A stretch of DNA of 64,000 nucleotides from Amorphus orientalis. Its GTDB lineage: Bacteria > Pseudomonadota > Alphaproteobacteria > Rhizobiales > Amorphaceae. The translations under genes were made by a program, and so were the position numbers. The stretch spans positions 682,001-746,000 of the forward strand of contig NZ_JAUSUL010000002.1 of the NCBI RefSeq assembly GCF_030814015.1, in the 5' to 3' direction. The notes beneath the pieces were generated by a model. That model saw nothing but the letters and a program-made list of their open reading frames with translations, was not told the origin of the DNA and did not search any database. This document shows, piece by piece, positions 43,664-52,462 of this stretch (position 1 is its first letter; the number at the start of each line of letters is the position of its first letter).

Positions 43664-45967
43664 TCAGCGCGTTGCCAGCCGGAAGATGATCGCGGAGAGC
43701 GCGGTCGGCAGCGTGTCGATACGGCTGACCGGAAAGACGTGGCCCGCGCCGAACACGCGCTTGGCGGTCGCAAGATGGGCCGTGGAGAGCGCGATGCAGA
43801 CGACGTCGACGCCGAGGCGCCGCGCCGCGCGCACCGCGTGCTGGGCATCGTAGGCGAGATAGTCGGAATCGGTGACGTCGATGTCGGACGGCTCGCCGTC
43901 CGTGATCACGGCGATCAGCCGCCGGTAGGCGCGTTCGGGCGCGATCTCGACCGTGGCGTGACGGATCGCGGCGCCGAGGCGCGTTGAAAGTCCGGAACGC
44001 GCCCCGGCAAGCCGGGCCGCCACGGTATCGTCGAAGCGCTCGTCGAAATCTTTCAGGCAGGAGATACGGACGTCGTCGCGTCCGTTCGACGCGAAGCTGC
44101 GAATCGCAATGCAGTCCCCGATGTCGTCCATCGCGCGGCCGAGGAGGGCGGTTGCCGCGAGTTCCAGCTCCAGCACTGTTGCGGTGGAGAGGGAGGGTCG
44201 GTCACCCGTGGACTGGGAGACGTCGAGAAGAACGAGGGTCGAGAGGTCCCGCGCCTGACGTTTGCGGCGCACGAAGAGACGGTCGTCACCCAGTTCGCCA
44301 AGCCGCCGTTTCACCGTGTGTTCGATGGCGGCCTCAAGATCCAGAACGTCGCCATCAGGCTGACGCTTCAACCGCTCCGCGCGGCCGATCCGGGCCGAAC
44401 GGATCTGCCGGACGAGTTTCTCGTGCACCGAGGCGAACGGCTCGGTGAGCCGTCCCAGCTCGGAGGGGGAGCCCAGCGTCGCCGGCGTCTCGCACACGCA
44501 GGCCCATTCGTGCCGAAGGTCGTTGGCGCGGTAATCCCACTCGGGATAGCGAGCGATCGGGAGGCCGTCTTCTGACGAGATCGGACGTAGCTCGGCCGGC
44601 TCCAGATCCGGGTCGGGCCGGCCGTCCTCGCGTTCGGGCGGGTTGTCGCTTTCCTCCGGACGGGCGGCGTCGGTGAACATCTCGATCGTTTCGGGCGGAG
44701 CATCATCCTCGGGCAATTCCCAGAGCCCGAGCCCGTCGTCCCGGTAGATCGGCTCGACCGCATAGGTCTTCCAGTTGAACTGGAGCCGGCGCTGGCCGAA
44801 GTCGTTGCCCAGCAGCGATCCGAACTCCCGGGAGATCTGCGGATCCTCCAGCCGGTCGGCCCGCTCCGCAAAGAGGGCGCGGGCCTTGGAGACCGCCCAG
44901 TCGTCGTCCTCGAACCCGGGATCGGCAAGCGCCCGGGCGATGCGCGCAAGCAGGTTGTCCGTGGTCGCCGGCGTGTCGGCAGCGATCGTGTGGAAGGAGC
45001 GCCACAGACCGGCAAGTCCCGGCAGACTGCGCGCCGCCAGCGTCTCGACGCGGTGGTCCTCAGCTAGGTTGACGAGCGCGATCTGCAGCGGGCGCAGCTT
45101 GCCGACTTCGAACCGGATGCGACTGAACTCAAGGTGCGCGCCGATGTGGGCGACAGCGGCGAGAAAGATCCGGTCCTGGTCATCCTCAGGTGCCGGGAAG
45201 CGCAGCGGGAGACGCATCAGCCCGCCGGCGATGTTGGCGCGGGATGGGGCTGTCGCATCGATGGACGGTTCGAACGAACGGAGCGCCGCGGGCCGTCCAT
45301 AAAGCGCCGTGGCATAGGTTGAAAGACGCTTCTCCAGCCGGTCGAAGGGTTGACCGCGACCGGATCGTGACAGAAGCCGCAGGGCGCCGGGATCTTCCAG
45401 CGAAAAGAACGCGATCTGGCTCAACCGGTCTCGTTCGGTGGCACGGCGGCCCGCCTCCACCCAGATCCGGAACCCCTCGATGTCAGTTTGCGAGAGGATG
45501 CGGCCGGTCTCCGTCAGGAGCGGCAGAACCGCCGCCGGCATCTCTTCGGCAAGATCCGTCACGATCCGGCCCCATGCCAGGAGTGCTTCCGGGTCGCCGA
45601 GGATCCGCAGCGCCAGCGGTGCCTCCCGCAGCAACGAGGCTGCGGCCTTCGCCCCGGCACGCTTGCAGGTGTCAGTCGCAGAGTTCAGCAGTGCCGATAT
45701 GCGGTCCGGCCCGATGCGGCTTATCTGCTCGCGGCTCAGTTGCCATCCAGCCAGAAGAGCGGTCGGACCGGCGTTCGCGTTGGCCATGGCCAGGACCGCG
45801 CTGCACCAGCGGTCGCGTTCATCCGTGTCGGCTCGTCGCGACACGACTTCGAAGGCTTCCCGGAACGGGACACGCAGCGCCTCGCGCTGGCCGATGATGC
45901 GGTGGGCCAGCGTGACCGGACTGTCCTCCGGCGTCGATAACAGCGTGAGATGCGCGGCGCCGGACAT
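43664..45967 (-). CDS. VWA-domain protein, CbbO/NorD-like
   Basis: A 767-residue cytosolic protein. The first 500 residues are helical and of unknown fold. An acidic linker (about residues 455-490) leads to a C-terminal von Willebrand A domain with the MIDAS motif VLLDVSQSTGD near residue 590. This layout matches CbbO and NorD, partners of MoxR-type AAA+ ATPases in enzyme activation or assembly. The start overlaps the ATPase stop in TAATG. No Rubisco or nitric oxide reductase gene is in the window, so the client is unknown; the adjacent urease or a metalloenzyme elsewhere are possibilities. Confidence 0.88.
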   Translation of the reverse strand: MSGAAHLTLLSTPEDSPVTLAHRIIGQREALRVPFREAFEVVSRRADTDERDRWCSAVLAMANANAGPTALLAGWQLSREQISRIGPDRISALLNSATDTCKRAGAKAAASLLREAPLALRILGDPEALLAWGRIVTDLAEEMPAAVLPLLTETGRILSQTDIEGFRIWVEAGRRATERDRLSQIAFFSLEDPGALRLLSRSGRGQPFDRLEKRLSTYATALYGRPAALRSFEPSIDATAPSRANIAGGLMRLPLRFPAPEDDQDRIFLAAVAHIGAHLEFSRIRFEVGKLRPLQIALVNLAEDHRVETLAARSLPGLAGLWRSFHTIAADTPATTDNLLARIARALADPGFEDDDWAVSKARALFAERADRLEDPQISREFGSLLGNDFGQRRLQFNWKTYAVEPIYRDDGLGLWELPEDDAPPETIEMFTDAARPEESDNPPEREDGRPDPDLEPAELRPISSEDGLPIARYPEWDYRANDLRHEWACVCETPATLGSPSELGRLTEPFASVHEKLVRQIRSARIGRAERLKRQPDGDVLDLEAAIEHTVKRRLGELGDDRLFVRRKRQARDLSTLVLLDVSQSTGDRPSLSTATVLELELAATALLGRAMDDIGDCIAIRSFASNGRDDVRISCLKDFDERFDDTVAARLAGARSGLSTRLGAAIRHATVEIAPERAYRRLIAVITDGEPSDIDVTDSDYLAYDAQHAVRAARRLGVDVVCIALSTAHLATAKRVFGAGHVFPVSRIDTLPTALSAIIFRLATR

Positions 45968-46770
45968 TACGGGTTCATGCAGGCCTGGACGGCTGCGGAC
46001 AGCGCGGCGCGCACGTCGGGCTCGTCGGTCACCGGCATGACGATCGCGGTGTCGACCGCCTGACCCATCGGCAAGCCCTGGGAAATCAGTCGGCCGGTGT
46101 GGACCAACATCCGGGTCGACGCGCCCTCGGCGAGCCCGTGGCCCTCGAGATTGCGGCTGCGGGTTCCGATCGCCACGAGCTGGCGCGCGATCTCGGGTGC
46201 CACATGGGCCTCCTGCGCCACGATCGCCGCCTCGACCTCGTGGGACGGGTAGTCGAAACCGATCGCGCAGAAGCGCTGCTTGGTGGATTCCTTCAGGTCC
46301 TTGATCGCGCTCTGGTAGCCGGGATTGTAGGAGATCACGAGCTGGAAGTCGGGGTGGGCGCGGACCAGCTCGTTGTGCTTCTCCAGCGGCAGGATGCGGC
46401 GCGCGTCGGTCAGCGGATGGATCACGACGGTCGTGTCCTGGCGCGTTTCCACCACCTCGTCGAGATAGCAGATCGCGCCGTGGCGGACGGCGAGTGTCAG
46501 CGGTCCGTCGTGCCAGACCGTGCCGGTCTCGTCGATCAGGTAGCGGCCGACCAGGTCGCTTGCCGTCATGTCCTCGTGGCAGGCGACGGTGATCAGCGGG
46601 ACCTTCAGCTTCCAGGCCATGTGCTCGATGAAGCGGGTCTTGCCGCAACCGGTCGGGCCCTTGAGCATGACCGGCAGGCGTTCCCGCCAGGCGGCCTCGA
46701 AGATCGCGATTTCCTCGCCCGCGGGGCGATAGTAGGGCTCGTCGGTGATGCGGTAGGCGTCGAGGGTCAT
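45967..46770 (-). CDS. MoxR-family AAA+ ATPase, CbbQ/NorQ-like
   Basis: A 267-residue AAA+ ATPase. Walker A is [18 protein letters not shown] near residue 40, Walker B is [15 protein letters not shown], and [21 protein letters not shown] is the hallmark of the CbbQ/NorQ branch. The C-terminal lid follows ([14 protein letters not shown]). It is coupled to the VWA gene by TAATG. Together they should form a ring-shaped remodelling machine that activates a metalloenzyme. Confidence 0.92.
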   Translation of the reverse strand: MTLDAYRITDEPYYRPAGEEIAIFEAAWRERLPVMLKGPTGCGKTRFIEHMAWKLKVPLITVACHEDMTASDLVGRYLIDETGTVWHDGPLTLAVRHGAICYLDEVVETRQDTTVVIHPLTDARRILPLEKHNELVRAHPDFQLVISYNPGYQSAIKDLKESTKQRFCAIGFDYPSHEVEAAIVAQEAHVAPEIARQLVAIGTRSRNLEGHGLAEGASTRMLVHTGRLISQGLPMGQAVDTAIVMPVTDEPDVRAALSAAVQACMNP

Positions 46771-47430
46771 CGTCGATGTCTCCGGCGGTGGCCCGGGCCG
46801 GGCCTGTGGCGGACGCCGGGCAGACCGCCGCGTCGCCTCGGTCGGGTTGTCAGCAAGTGGATCGAACGCCGCTCTCGGCGGGCAGCCAGCCAACAGCTGC
46901 GGAGAAAGGTCCGCAGCAAATGGAAGCGCCGCACAGTGTTTTGCGGCTCGGGCTTCGTTGGCCGATGGGCGGGCGGCTCTGCCCGCGACAGTCACGATAG
47001 CAGCAAGTATCGTACCATGTCCTGCCCGGCGGAGCCTTACCCGCCGAGGGGAAATGGGGGTGCCGACCCGTGCGGCAGCCCCTGACAGGTGCGACCGGAG
47101 CCCTGAAGCCTGTCGCGACCCGACTATGGCTCGGGGTTGGAGCGGCCCCAACCCGGACGCCCTGCTGCGGTGGGTGATTCCGCCCGCGAGCAACTACCTC
47201 GCGGCGTTGTCAGCCTGGACCGGTTCCATGCGCGTGCCGCTTTGCGGGGCGGCAACGCCTTCACCTTGGGCTTCGGGCCCATGTTCCTTTGTTCCGATAC
47301 CGGCGAGCGGACAGATCGCTCGTGGTTCGAGAACCCCGGTGTCCGCCGAGCGGCGGATTAGACAATCGCGGAAACACTCAGGTTCGGCGCATTTCCCGAT
47401 GACGAACTGGCCGATCTGGCCGGCAGACGC
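46771..47430. other. Long intergenic region without a recognised gene
   Basis: 660 bases between the CbbQ-like start and the end of the carboxymuconolactone decarboxylase-like gene. No convincing coding frame, RNA gene or repeat was recognised; open frames here have no family resemblance. It should contain the promoter of the CbbQ/CbbO-like pair. Confidence 0.5.
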
Positions 47431-47838
47431 TCAACCCCAGCCGTCCGGCTTCATCTCCGACAGCACCTCGTTCGCCGCCTTGAAGGCGTCGAGGCCGGCG
47501 GGAATGCCGCAATAGACCGTGGCGTGGAGCAGCACTTCCCGGATCTCCTCCACCGTCACGCCGTTGTTGATGGCGCCGCGGACGTGGAGCTTGACCTCGG
47601 CCGCCCGGTTGAGCGCGGTCAGCATGGCGAGGTTCAGCATGCTGCGGGTCTTCAGATCGAGGGTGTCGCGGCCCCAGGCATAGCCCCAGCACCACTCCGT
47701 CGTGATGTGCTGGAACGCCATCATGAAGTCGTTCGACGCATTCACCGACTTGTCGACATAGTCCGCGCCGAGGACCTGCCGGCGCAGCTCGAGCCCCTGC
47801 TCGAAGAGATCGCCGACCGTCTTGTTCTGGTCCGTCAT
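47431..47838 (-). CDS. 4-carboxymuconolactone decarboxylase family protein
   Basis: A 135-residue AhpD/CMD-fold protein. CWGYAWGRDTLDLKTRSMLNLAML and AEVKLHVRGAINNGVTVEEIREVLLHATVYCGIPA match PcaC, which decarboxylates gamma-carboxymuconolactone in the protocatechuate pathway. No other pca genes are present, so the actual substrate may differ. AAGGAGACTCTC precedes the ATG. It is divergent from the GntR gene, and a GntR-type motif lies between them. Confidence 0.87.
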   Translation of the reverse strand: MTDQNKTVGDLFEQGLELRRQVLGADYVDKSVNASNDFMMAFQHITTEWCWGYAWGRDTLDLKTRSMLNLAMLTALNRAAEVKLHVRGAINNGVTVEEIREVLLHATVYCGIPAGLDAFKAANEVLSEMKPDGWG

Positions 47839-47856
47839 GAGAGTCTCCTTGTTCTT

Positions 47857-47866
47857 TGACATACAA
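47857..47866. promoter_or_regulatory. Motif TGACATACAA, candidate GntR operator
   Basis: Its reverse, TTGTATGTCA, differs at one base from TTGTATGACA found at 51492 and 52370. It lies in the divergent gap of the GntR and CMD genes. ATACAA repeats just downstream. Confidence 0.5.
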
Positions 47867-47957
47867 AAATACAATATGGCAGGGGACTTACGTCCCTGGG
47901 TTGCCGGCCAGGTCCGGCCTTCCCGGAGACGTGTGTGTTTCCGAGGCGAGGGATCCA

Positions 47958-48641
47958 ATGACCGTCAACGAAGACCTGTCGATGCGCGTGCAGACGCTGC
48001 CGGGACTGCGCGAGCAGGTTGCCGAGCGGCTTCGCATGGCGATCGCGACCGGCCGCTTTCCGGCCGGCGCGCGGCTCATCGAGCGCGAACTCTGCGAGAT
48101 GATGGGGGTGTCGCGCACCTCGCTCCGCGAGGCGCTGCGGGAGCTTCAGGCCGACGGTCTCATCACGCTGCAGCCCAACAAGGGCATGAGCGTCAGCGTG
48201 GTCAGCGAGAGCACCGCGCGGTCGATCTACGAGGTCCGGGCGACGCTGGAAGGGCTCGCGGCCCGGCTTTTTGCGCGCCACGCGAGCGCGGAGCAGATCG
48301 CGGCGCTGCACCAGAGCGTCGAGCAGTTGGCCGCGGTCTATGACGACTTTTCGGCCGAGGCCTTCATCGTGGCGAAGACCCGCTTCTACGACATCCTGCT
48401 GGAGGGGGGCGGCAACGAGGTCGCGGCCGACATGCTGCGCCGGATCCACACGCGCGTCTCGCAGCTGCGCGTGGTGTCGCTCGCGAGCGAGGAGCGGGCG
48501 CGCAAGTCGATCGGCGAGCTGCGCGACTTCGTCGCCGCGCTGGAGGCTCGCGACGAGGAGCGTGCGTTCGCGATCTGCGTTGCCCACGTCGAGGCGGCAG
48601 CGGAGGCCGCGCTGAAGGCCATCGCGCCCAGGGACGCGTGA
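47958..48641 (+). CDS. GntR-family regulator, FCD (FadR) subfamily
   Basis: A 227-residue regulator. The winged helix spans residues about 12-80 (RLRMAIATGRFPAGARLIERELCEMMGVSRTSLREALRELQADGLI). The C-terminal FCD helical domain contains EVRATLEGLAARLFARHA and metal-type His/Asp residues around AKTRFYDILLEGGGN. The start ATG 47958 lacks a strong ribosome site. It lies at the edge of a catabolic cluster and probably controls it through sites at 47857, 51492 and 52370. The effector is probably an organic acid from the pathway. Confidence 0.9.
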   Translation: MTVNEDLSMRVQTLPGLREQVAERLRMAIATGRFPAGARLIERELCEMMGVSRTSLREALRELQADGLITLQPNKGMSVSVVSESTARSIYEVRATLEGLAARLFARHASAEQIAALHQSVEQLAAVYDDFSAEAFIVAKTRFYDILLEGGGNEVAADMLRRIHTRVSQLRVVSLASEERARKSIGELRDFVAALEARDEERAFAICVAHVEAAAEAALKAIAPRDA

Positions 48642-48675
48642 GGCTGCCGGGGCGTGGGCGGACGGACGCATCGGC

Positions 48676-49431
48676 TCAGAGCGACTTGGCGGTGATGCCG
48701 CCGTCGACGTGCAGGATCTCGCCGGTGATGAACGAGGCATCGGGGCCAAGCAGGAAGGCGATCCCGGCGGCGATCTCCGCCTCCGCACCGAGCCGGCCGA
48801 GCGGCGTCTGGGCGCGCCGCTTGGCGTAGCCGGCCTCGTCGACGATCGAGCGGGCGCCCGGAGTGGGCACGGCGCCGGGGGTAACCGCATTCACGCGGAT
48901 TCCTTGCGCGCCGAGCTCCACGGCCAGCTGTCGGGTGAGGGCGGCAATCGCCCCCTTCACGGCGGTGTAGGAGGCGGTGCCCGCCGTGCCGAGATCGGCG
49001 ACCGGCGAGGCGAGATTGACCACGGCCGCCGGCCGGTCCTCTCGGTTGGCCAGCAGTGCCTGCACGCCCCAGAATGCGCCCTTGACGCCGACCGCCAGCA
49101 TCCGGTCGAGCGTCTCCTCGGCGACGTCGGCGATCGGCTCGTAACGGATCCAGATCGCGTCGTTCACGACGCCGGTCAGCGGACCGAAGGCGGCGCGCAG
49201 CTCTGCCGCGGCGGCGAAGACGGCATCCCGGTCGGAGGCGTCGGCGACCAGCGCCAGCGCCTTGCCGCCGTCGGCGGTAATCGCGGCGGCGGTCGCTTCG
49301 GCGAGCTCCGCGGAGATGTCGAGCACCCCCACGGCGCCGCCCCGCTTTGCGATCAGTGTTGCCGCCGCGGCGCCGATTCCGCGCCCGGCGCCGGTGACCA
49401 GGACCACCTGGCCGGCAAGTTCACCTGACAT
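48676..49431 (-). CDS. Short-chain dehydrogenase/reductase
   Basis: A 251-residue classical SDR. NAD(P) motif VTGAGRGIGAAAATLIAKRG, substitution of the usual NNAG by VNDAIW, and active-site YTAVKGAIAALTRQLAVELG with Tyr and Lys are visible. The nearby VNLASPV supplies the Ser. C-terminal FITGEILHVDGGITA is typical. The unusual VNDA in place of NNAG is noted. It is the last gene of a four-gene minus-strand unit. Confidence 0.9.
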   Translation of the reverse strand: MSGELAGQVVLVTGAGRGIGAAAATLIAKRGGAVGVLDISAELAEATAAAITADGGKALALVADASDRDAVFAAAAELRAAFGPLTGVVNDAIWIRYEPIADVAEETLDRMLAVGVKGAFWGVQALLANREDRPAAVVNLASPVADLGTAGTASYTAVKGAIAALTRQLAVELGAQGIRVNAVTPGAVPTPGARSIVDEAGYAKRRAQTPLGRLGAEAEIAAGIAFLLGPDASFITGEILHVDGGITAKSL

Positions 49432-49473
49432 CGTTGCCTCCCGAATGAAAAAGAATGGTCCGTCGTCGTCCGG

Positions 49474-50265
49474 TCAGTCGTCGGCCGGCTGCGGAACGCC
49501 GCCATAGAGGCCCCAGACCTGGGTCGCCAGCACGCCCGCATCGACCGGCAGCTCGATCCCGGTGATCGCGCCGGCGTCGTCCGACAGCAGGAAACCGATT
49601 GCATTCGCCACCTGCTCCGGCATGACCAGGCGCCCGAGCGCGGTCTCCCGGATCATCGTGTCCGGGCTGCGCTCGCCGCGGGCGTAGCTCGCCTCGACGG
49701 CTGGCGTCCGCGTCGGCCCGGGACAGACGCAGTTCACCCGGATGCCCCGCCGGCCCCAGGCGACGGCGAAATTGCGCGACATGTTGAGGATCGCGGCCTT
49801 GGTCGGCCCGTAGGCCTGCAGCGGGCTGGAGTTGAAGGCGGTGATGGAGCCGATGGTGACGATGGAGCCGGCCCGGCGGGCGAGCATGCCCTGGCCGAAC
49901 TCGGTCAGCGTGCGGAAGGTGCCGGTCAGATTGACCCGCACGATCGCGTCCCACTCGTCGGCGTCCTGATCTTCCGGCATGTGCGGGTTTTCCAGATGCG
50001 CCGCCACGGCCGCGAGGCCGCGGCATGGCCCGACCTCACGCTCCACCCATTGGGCGGCGTCGCGGATCGAGCGCGTGTCGGCCAGGTCGATCTCGTGGGC
50101 GATGACGCCCTGGCGCTCGGCCACGGCCTTAGCCTGGTCCACGTCCCGGTCGAGCACCACGACCTGCCAGCCGTCGCGGACGAGGCGGGCGACCGTCGCC
50201 TCGCCGATCCCGCCGGCGCCGCCGGTGATCGCGGCGACGGGGGCGGCTTCGCTTCCGGTCGCCAT
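49474..50265 (-). CDS. Short-chain dehydrogenase/reductase
   Basis: A 263-residue SDR. The cofactor motif is ITGGAGGIGEATVARLVRDG, and the catalytic residues are in VTIGSITAFNSSPLQAYGPTKAAILNMSRNFA. NCVCPGPTRTP follows as in typical family members. Only about 30% resemblance to the neighbouring SDR is apparent by eye, so it is not a recent duplicate. Its ATG overlaps the stop of the serine-hydrolase gene, indicating coupling. Confidence 0.9.
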   Translation of the reverse strand: MATGSEAAPVAAITGGAGGIGEATVARLVRDGWQVVVLDRDVDQAKAVAERQGVIAHEIDLADTRSIRDAAQWVEREVGPCRGLAAVAAHLENPHMPEDQDADEWDAIVRVNLTGTFRTLTEFGQGMLARRAGSIVTIGSITAFNSSPLQAYGPTKAAILNMSRNFAVAWGRRGIRVNCVCPGPTRTPAVEASYARGERSPDTMIRETALGRLVMPEQVANAIGFLLSDDAGAITGIELPVDAGVLATQVWGLYGGVPQPADD

Positions 50266-51449
50266 CACAGCGCCTCGTAAAGGGCTTCGATGATCCGCCG
50301 GGCGCGCGGGCCGTTGTCGCCGCGGGCGTGCATCTTGTTGCAGGCGTAGGAGAAGCCGATCTTCGCCTCCGGATCGCCCATGCCGATCGAGCCGCCGAAG
50401 CCGTGATGGCCGAAGGCGCGGGGCTGCGGGCCCATCCAGACCGATTCCGGAGTGTTGAGGAGGATGCCGCGGCCCTGGTGATAGGGGCGCTGCTGCATCT
50501 TCTCGACCTGGTTGTGCTGTTCCACCAGCATGTTGGAGACCGTCTCGGGCCGCATCAGCGTCACGCCGTCGATCGAGCCGCCGCGGGCGATGGCGGCGTA
50601 GACGCGGGCGACGGTGCGGGCGGTGCCGTGGCCGTTGGCGCTGGCGATGTCGGCGATGCGCCATCCCGGCGAGTTCAGCGTCTGTCCGATCGGCTCGTCC
50701 GGATGCTGCACGAAACCCTTGGCAAGCAGGCTGTCGGGCTCGGAATCCTTGCGCTCGAACAGGGTGCCGACGACGGTCGGAACGAGTTCGGCACAGCGCT
50801 CGTTGTCGGCGCCGAAGATGTTGCCGATCCGATAGTCGCCGCCGAGCGGCAGGATCACGTCCTCCTGCAGGATGTCGCGGAAGCGGCGGCCGGTGACCCG
50901 ACGTGCGATCTCGCCGAGAAGGTTGCCCTGGGTGTGGATGTGGTAGGCGGCCGTCGTTCCCGGCTCCCAGAGGGGCGCCTGGCGCTCCAGTGCGGCGACG
51001 ATGACGTCGTTGGCGTAGATCGCGCCCTTCCAGAGCGGCTCGAGCACCACCGGCAGGCCGGCGGTGTGGTCGAGGACGTGGCGGACGAGGACGCCCTCCT
51101 TGCCGTTCTGGGCGAACTCCGGCCAGTAGTGGGCGACGGGCACCTCCGGATCGACCAGGCCCTGGTCGATCAGGGTGTTGAAGGTCATGCCGGAGAGGCC
51201 CTTGGCCACCGACATCATGCAGACGATCGTGTCCTCGTTCCAGGGCTTGGAGTGGTCCGCGTCGCGGTAGCCGCCCCAGACATCGACGACCTTCCTGCCG
51301 TCGACATAGACGGTCGTCGCCGACCCGATCTCTTCCTCTTCCACGTAGTTGGCCGCAAAGGCTTCGACGACGCCCGCAAAGGCCTCGTCGTAGGAGCCGT
51401 GAAGCTGGAAGTCGTGGCCGCGCGCGGAAACATTCTTGTCGAGCTGCAA
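50265..51449 (-). CDS. Beta-lactamase-fold serine hydrolase (EstB-like), TTG start
   Basis: A 394-residue penicillin-binding-protein-like esterase. The SxxK motif is MMSVAKGLSGM near residue 78. AYHIHTQGNLLGEIARRVTG supplies the Tyr motif, and FGHHGFGGSIGMGDPEAKIGFSY near residue 350 is the C-terminal KTG-like HGG box. It has no signal peptide, so it is likely cytosolic and acts as an esterase rather than a beta-lactamase. The start is TTG 51449 with GGGAGG six bases upstream. A GntR-type motif lies about 45 bases upstream. Confidence 0.88.
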   Translation of the reverse strand: MQLDKNVSARGHDFQLHGSYDEAFAGVVEAFAANYVEEEEIGSATTVYVDGRKVVDVWGGYRDADHSKPWNEDTIVCMMSVAKGLSGMTFNTLIDQGLVDPEVPVAHYWPEFAQNGKEGVLVRHVLDHTAGLPVVLEPLWKGAIYANDVIVAALERQAPLWEPGTTAAYHIHTQGNLLGEIARRVTGRRFRDILQEDVILPLGGDYRIGNIFGADNERCAELVPTVVGTLFERKDSEPDSLLAKGFVQHPDEPIGQTLNSPGWRIADIASANGHGTARTVARVYAAIARGGSIDGVTLMRPETVSNMLVEQHNQVEKMQQRPYHQGRGILLNTPESVWMGPQPRAFGHHGFGGSIGMGDPEAKIGFSYACNKMHARGDNGPRARRIIEALYEAL

Positions 51450-51491
51450 TCTTTCCTCCCGGAGCGAGCGTGTTCCGTCGGCGATATCAGA

Positions 51492-51501
51492 TTGTATGAC
51501 A
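51492..51501. promoter_or_regulatory. Motif TTGTATGACA, candidate GntR operator
   Basis: It lies in the 74-base gap between the metallo-hydrolase gene end and the serine-hydrolase start. The same ten bases recur exactly at 52370-52379. A looser inverted element, TCAACTATACTG, follows. Confidence 0.55.
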
Positions 51502-51523
51502 GTACGTCAACTATACTGTCGGC

Positions 51524-52327
51524 TCAGGCGAGGGGCGGGAGATCGAGCCGGACGATATCGGGCAGGTCGGGATGAAAGGGCGGCCAGGACTGCCGCACCA
51601 TCGGATCGTGTCCGGGGATGAGGAGGTCGGCGCGGCCTTCCGCCAGGCGTTCGCAGACGAGGAACCCCTCGAGCATCTCGCCGACGTTGAAGAGGATCGG
51701 GAAGGGCGCGCGGCGCTCCCGGTTCTCGGCGAAATGGAACGCGTCGGAGCCGAGCACCAGCGGACCGCGTTCCGTTGCCACCCGGACCACCTGCAGGCCG
51801 CCACTGTGACCTCCGACCCGGTGCAGCGTCACGCCGGGGCAGAGCTCGCTCTCGCCGTCGTGGAAGCGCATCCGCCCGCGATAGACCAGACCGACCGCCG
51901 CCATCACGTCGCGCACGTCGAACGGCGCGTTGAGGCAGCCATGGCACATGTGCCGCCCGGTCGCGTAGGCCATCTCCGTGTCCTGCAGGTGGAAGGTCGC
52001 GGACGGAAACGCGCCCAGCCCGCCGGCGTGATCGTAGTGGAGATGGGTCAGCACGACGTCCGTGACGGCGGCCGGCTCGACGCCGATCCGTCGGAGCAAG
52101 TCGGCGGGGTCGTGGAGGAGGGAGCGGCCCCGCTCGGCGGCCACTTCCCGGCTGAACCCGGTGTCGACCACGATCAGGCGCGCGTCGTTGCGGATGAGCC
52201 AGACATAATAGTCGAGCGGCATCGGGCCGTCGTGCAGATCCATGCCCGGCAGGAAGTTTTCACGGCGGCTGCGCTTCGGATCGGTCATGGCGTAGCGCAG
52301 CGCCAGCACCTCGTAGGTCGTTGTCAC
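51524..52327 (-). CDS. Metallo-beta-lactamase-fold hydrolase (lactonase-like)
   Basis: A 267-residue MBL-fold enzyme. The metal motif is VVLTHLHYDHAGG near residue 107, with further ligands in VGGHSGG, VLGSDAFHF and LLIPGHDPMV. The layout resembles N-acyl homoserine lactonases and other lactone hydrolases. The start is GTG 52327 with GGAGGGG upstream. A role in opening a lactone intermediate fits the catabolic context, but quorum quenching cannot be excluded. Confidence 0.88.
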   Translation of the reverse strand: MTTTYEVLALRYAMTDPKRSRRENFLPGMDLHDGPMPLDYYVWLIRNDARLIVVDTGFSREVAAERGRSLLHDPADLLRRIGVEPAAVTDVVLTHLHYDHAGGLGAFPSATFHLQDTEMAYATGRHMCHGCLNAPFDVRDVMAAVGLVYRGRMRFHDGESELCPGVTLHRVGGHSGGLQVVRVATERGPLVLGSDAFHFAENRERRAPFPILFNVGEMLEGFLVCERLAEGRADLLIPGHDPMVRQSWPPFHPDLPDIVRLDLPPLA

Positions 52328-52369
52328 GTCGGGTCCCCTCCAGCCGGGTTGAATTAGCATATCGTCGTG

Positions 52370-52379
52370 TTGTATGACA
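52370..52379. promoter_or_regulatory. Motif TTGTATGACA, candidate GntR operator
   Basis: An exact copy of the motif at 51492, in the divergent promoter region of the metallo-hydrolase gene and the TRAP transporter operon. It could control both directions. Confidence 0.55.
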
Positions 52380-52462
52380 GACTGCCATTGTGGCAAGGAA
52401 GCCACCGTTAAGAACAGCGCCGGATGGCGCATGCCAGACTCGTCTCCCGGGAGGATCCCCCA

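Noticed and set aside
43664-46770. Rubisco activase genes cbbQ and cbbO
   Set aside because: The family resemblance is clear, but no Rubisco or carbon fixation gene is in the window, so no gene symbol is given.
47431-47838. Protocatechuate pathway (pca) locus
   Set aside because: The CMD-like protein resembles PcaC, but pcaB, pcaD, pcaG and pcaH are absent, so a pca operon is not supported.
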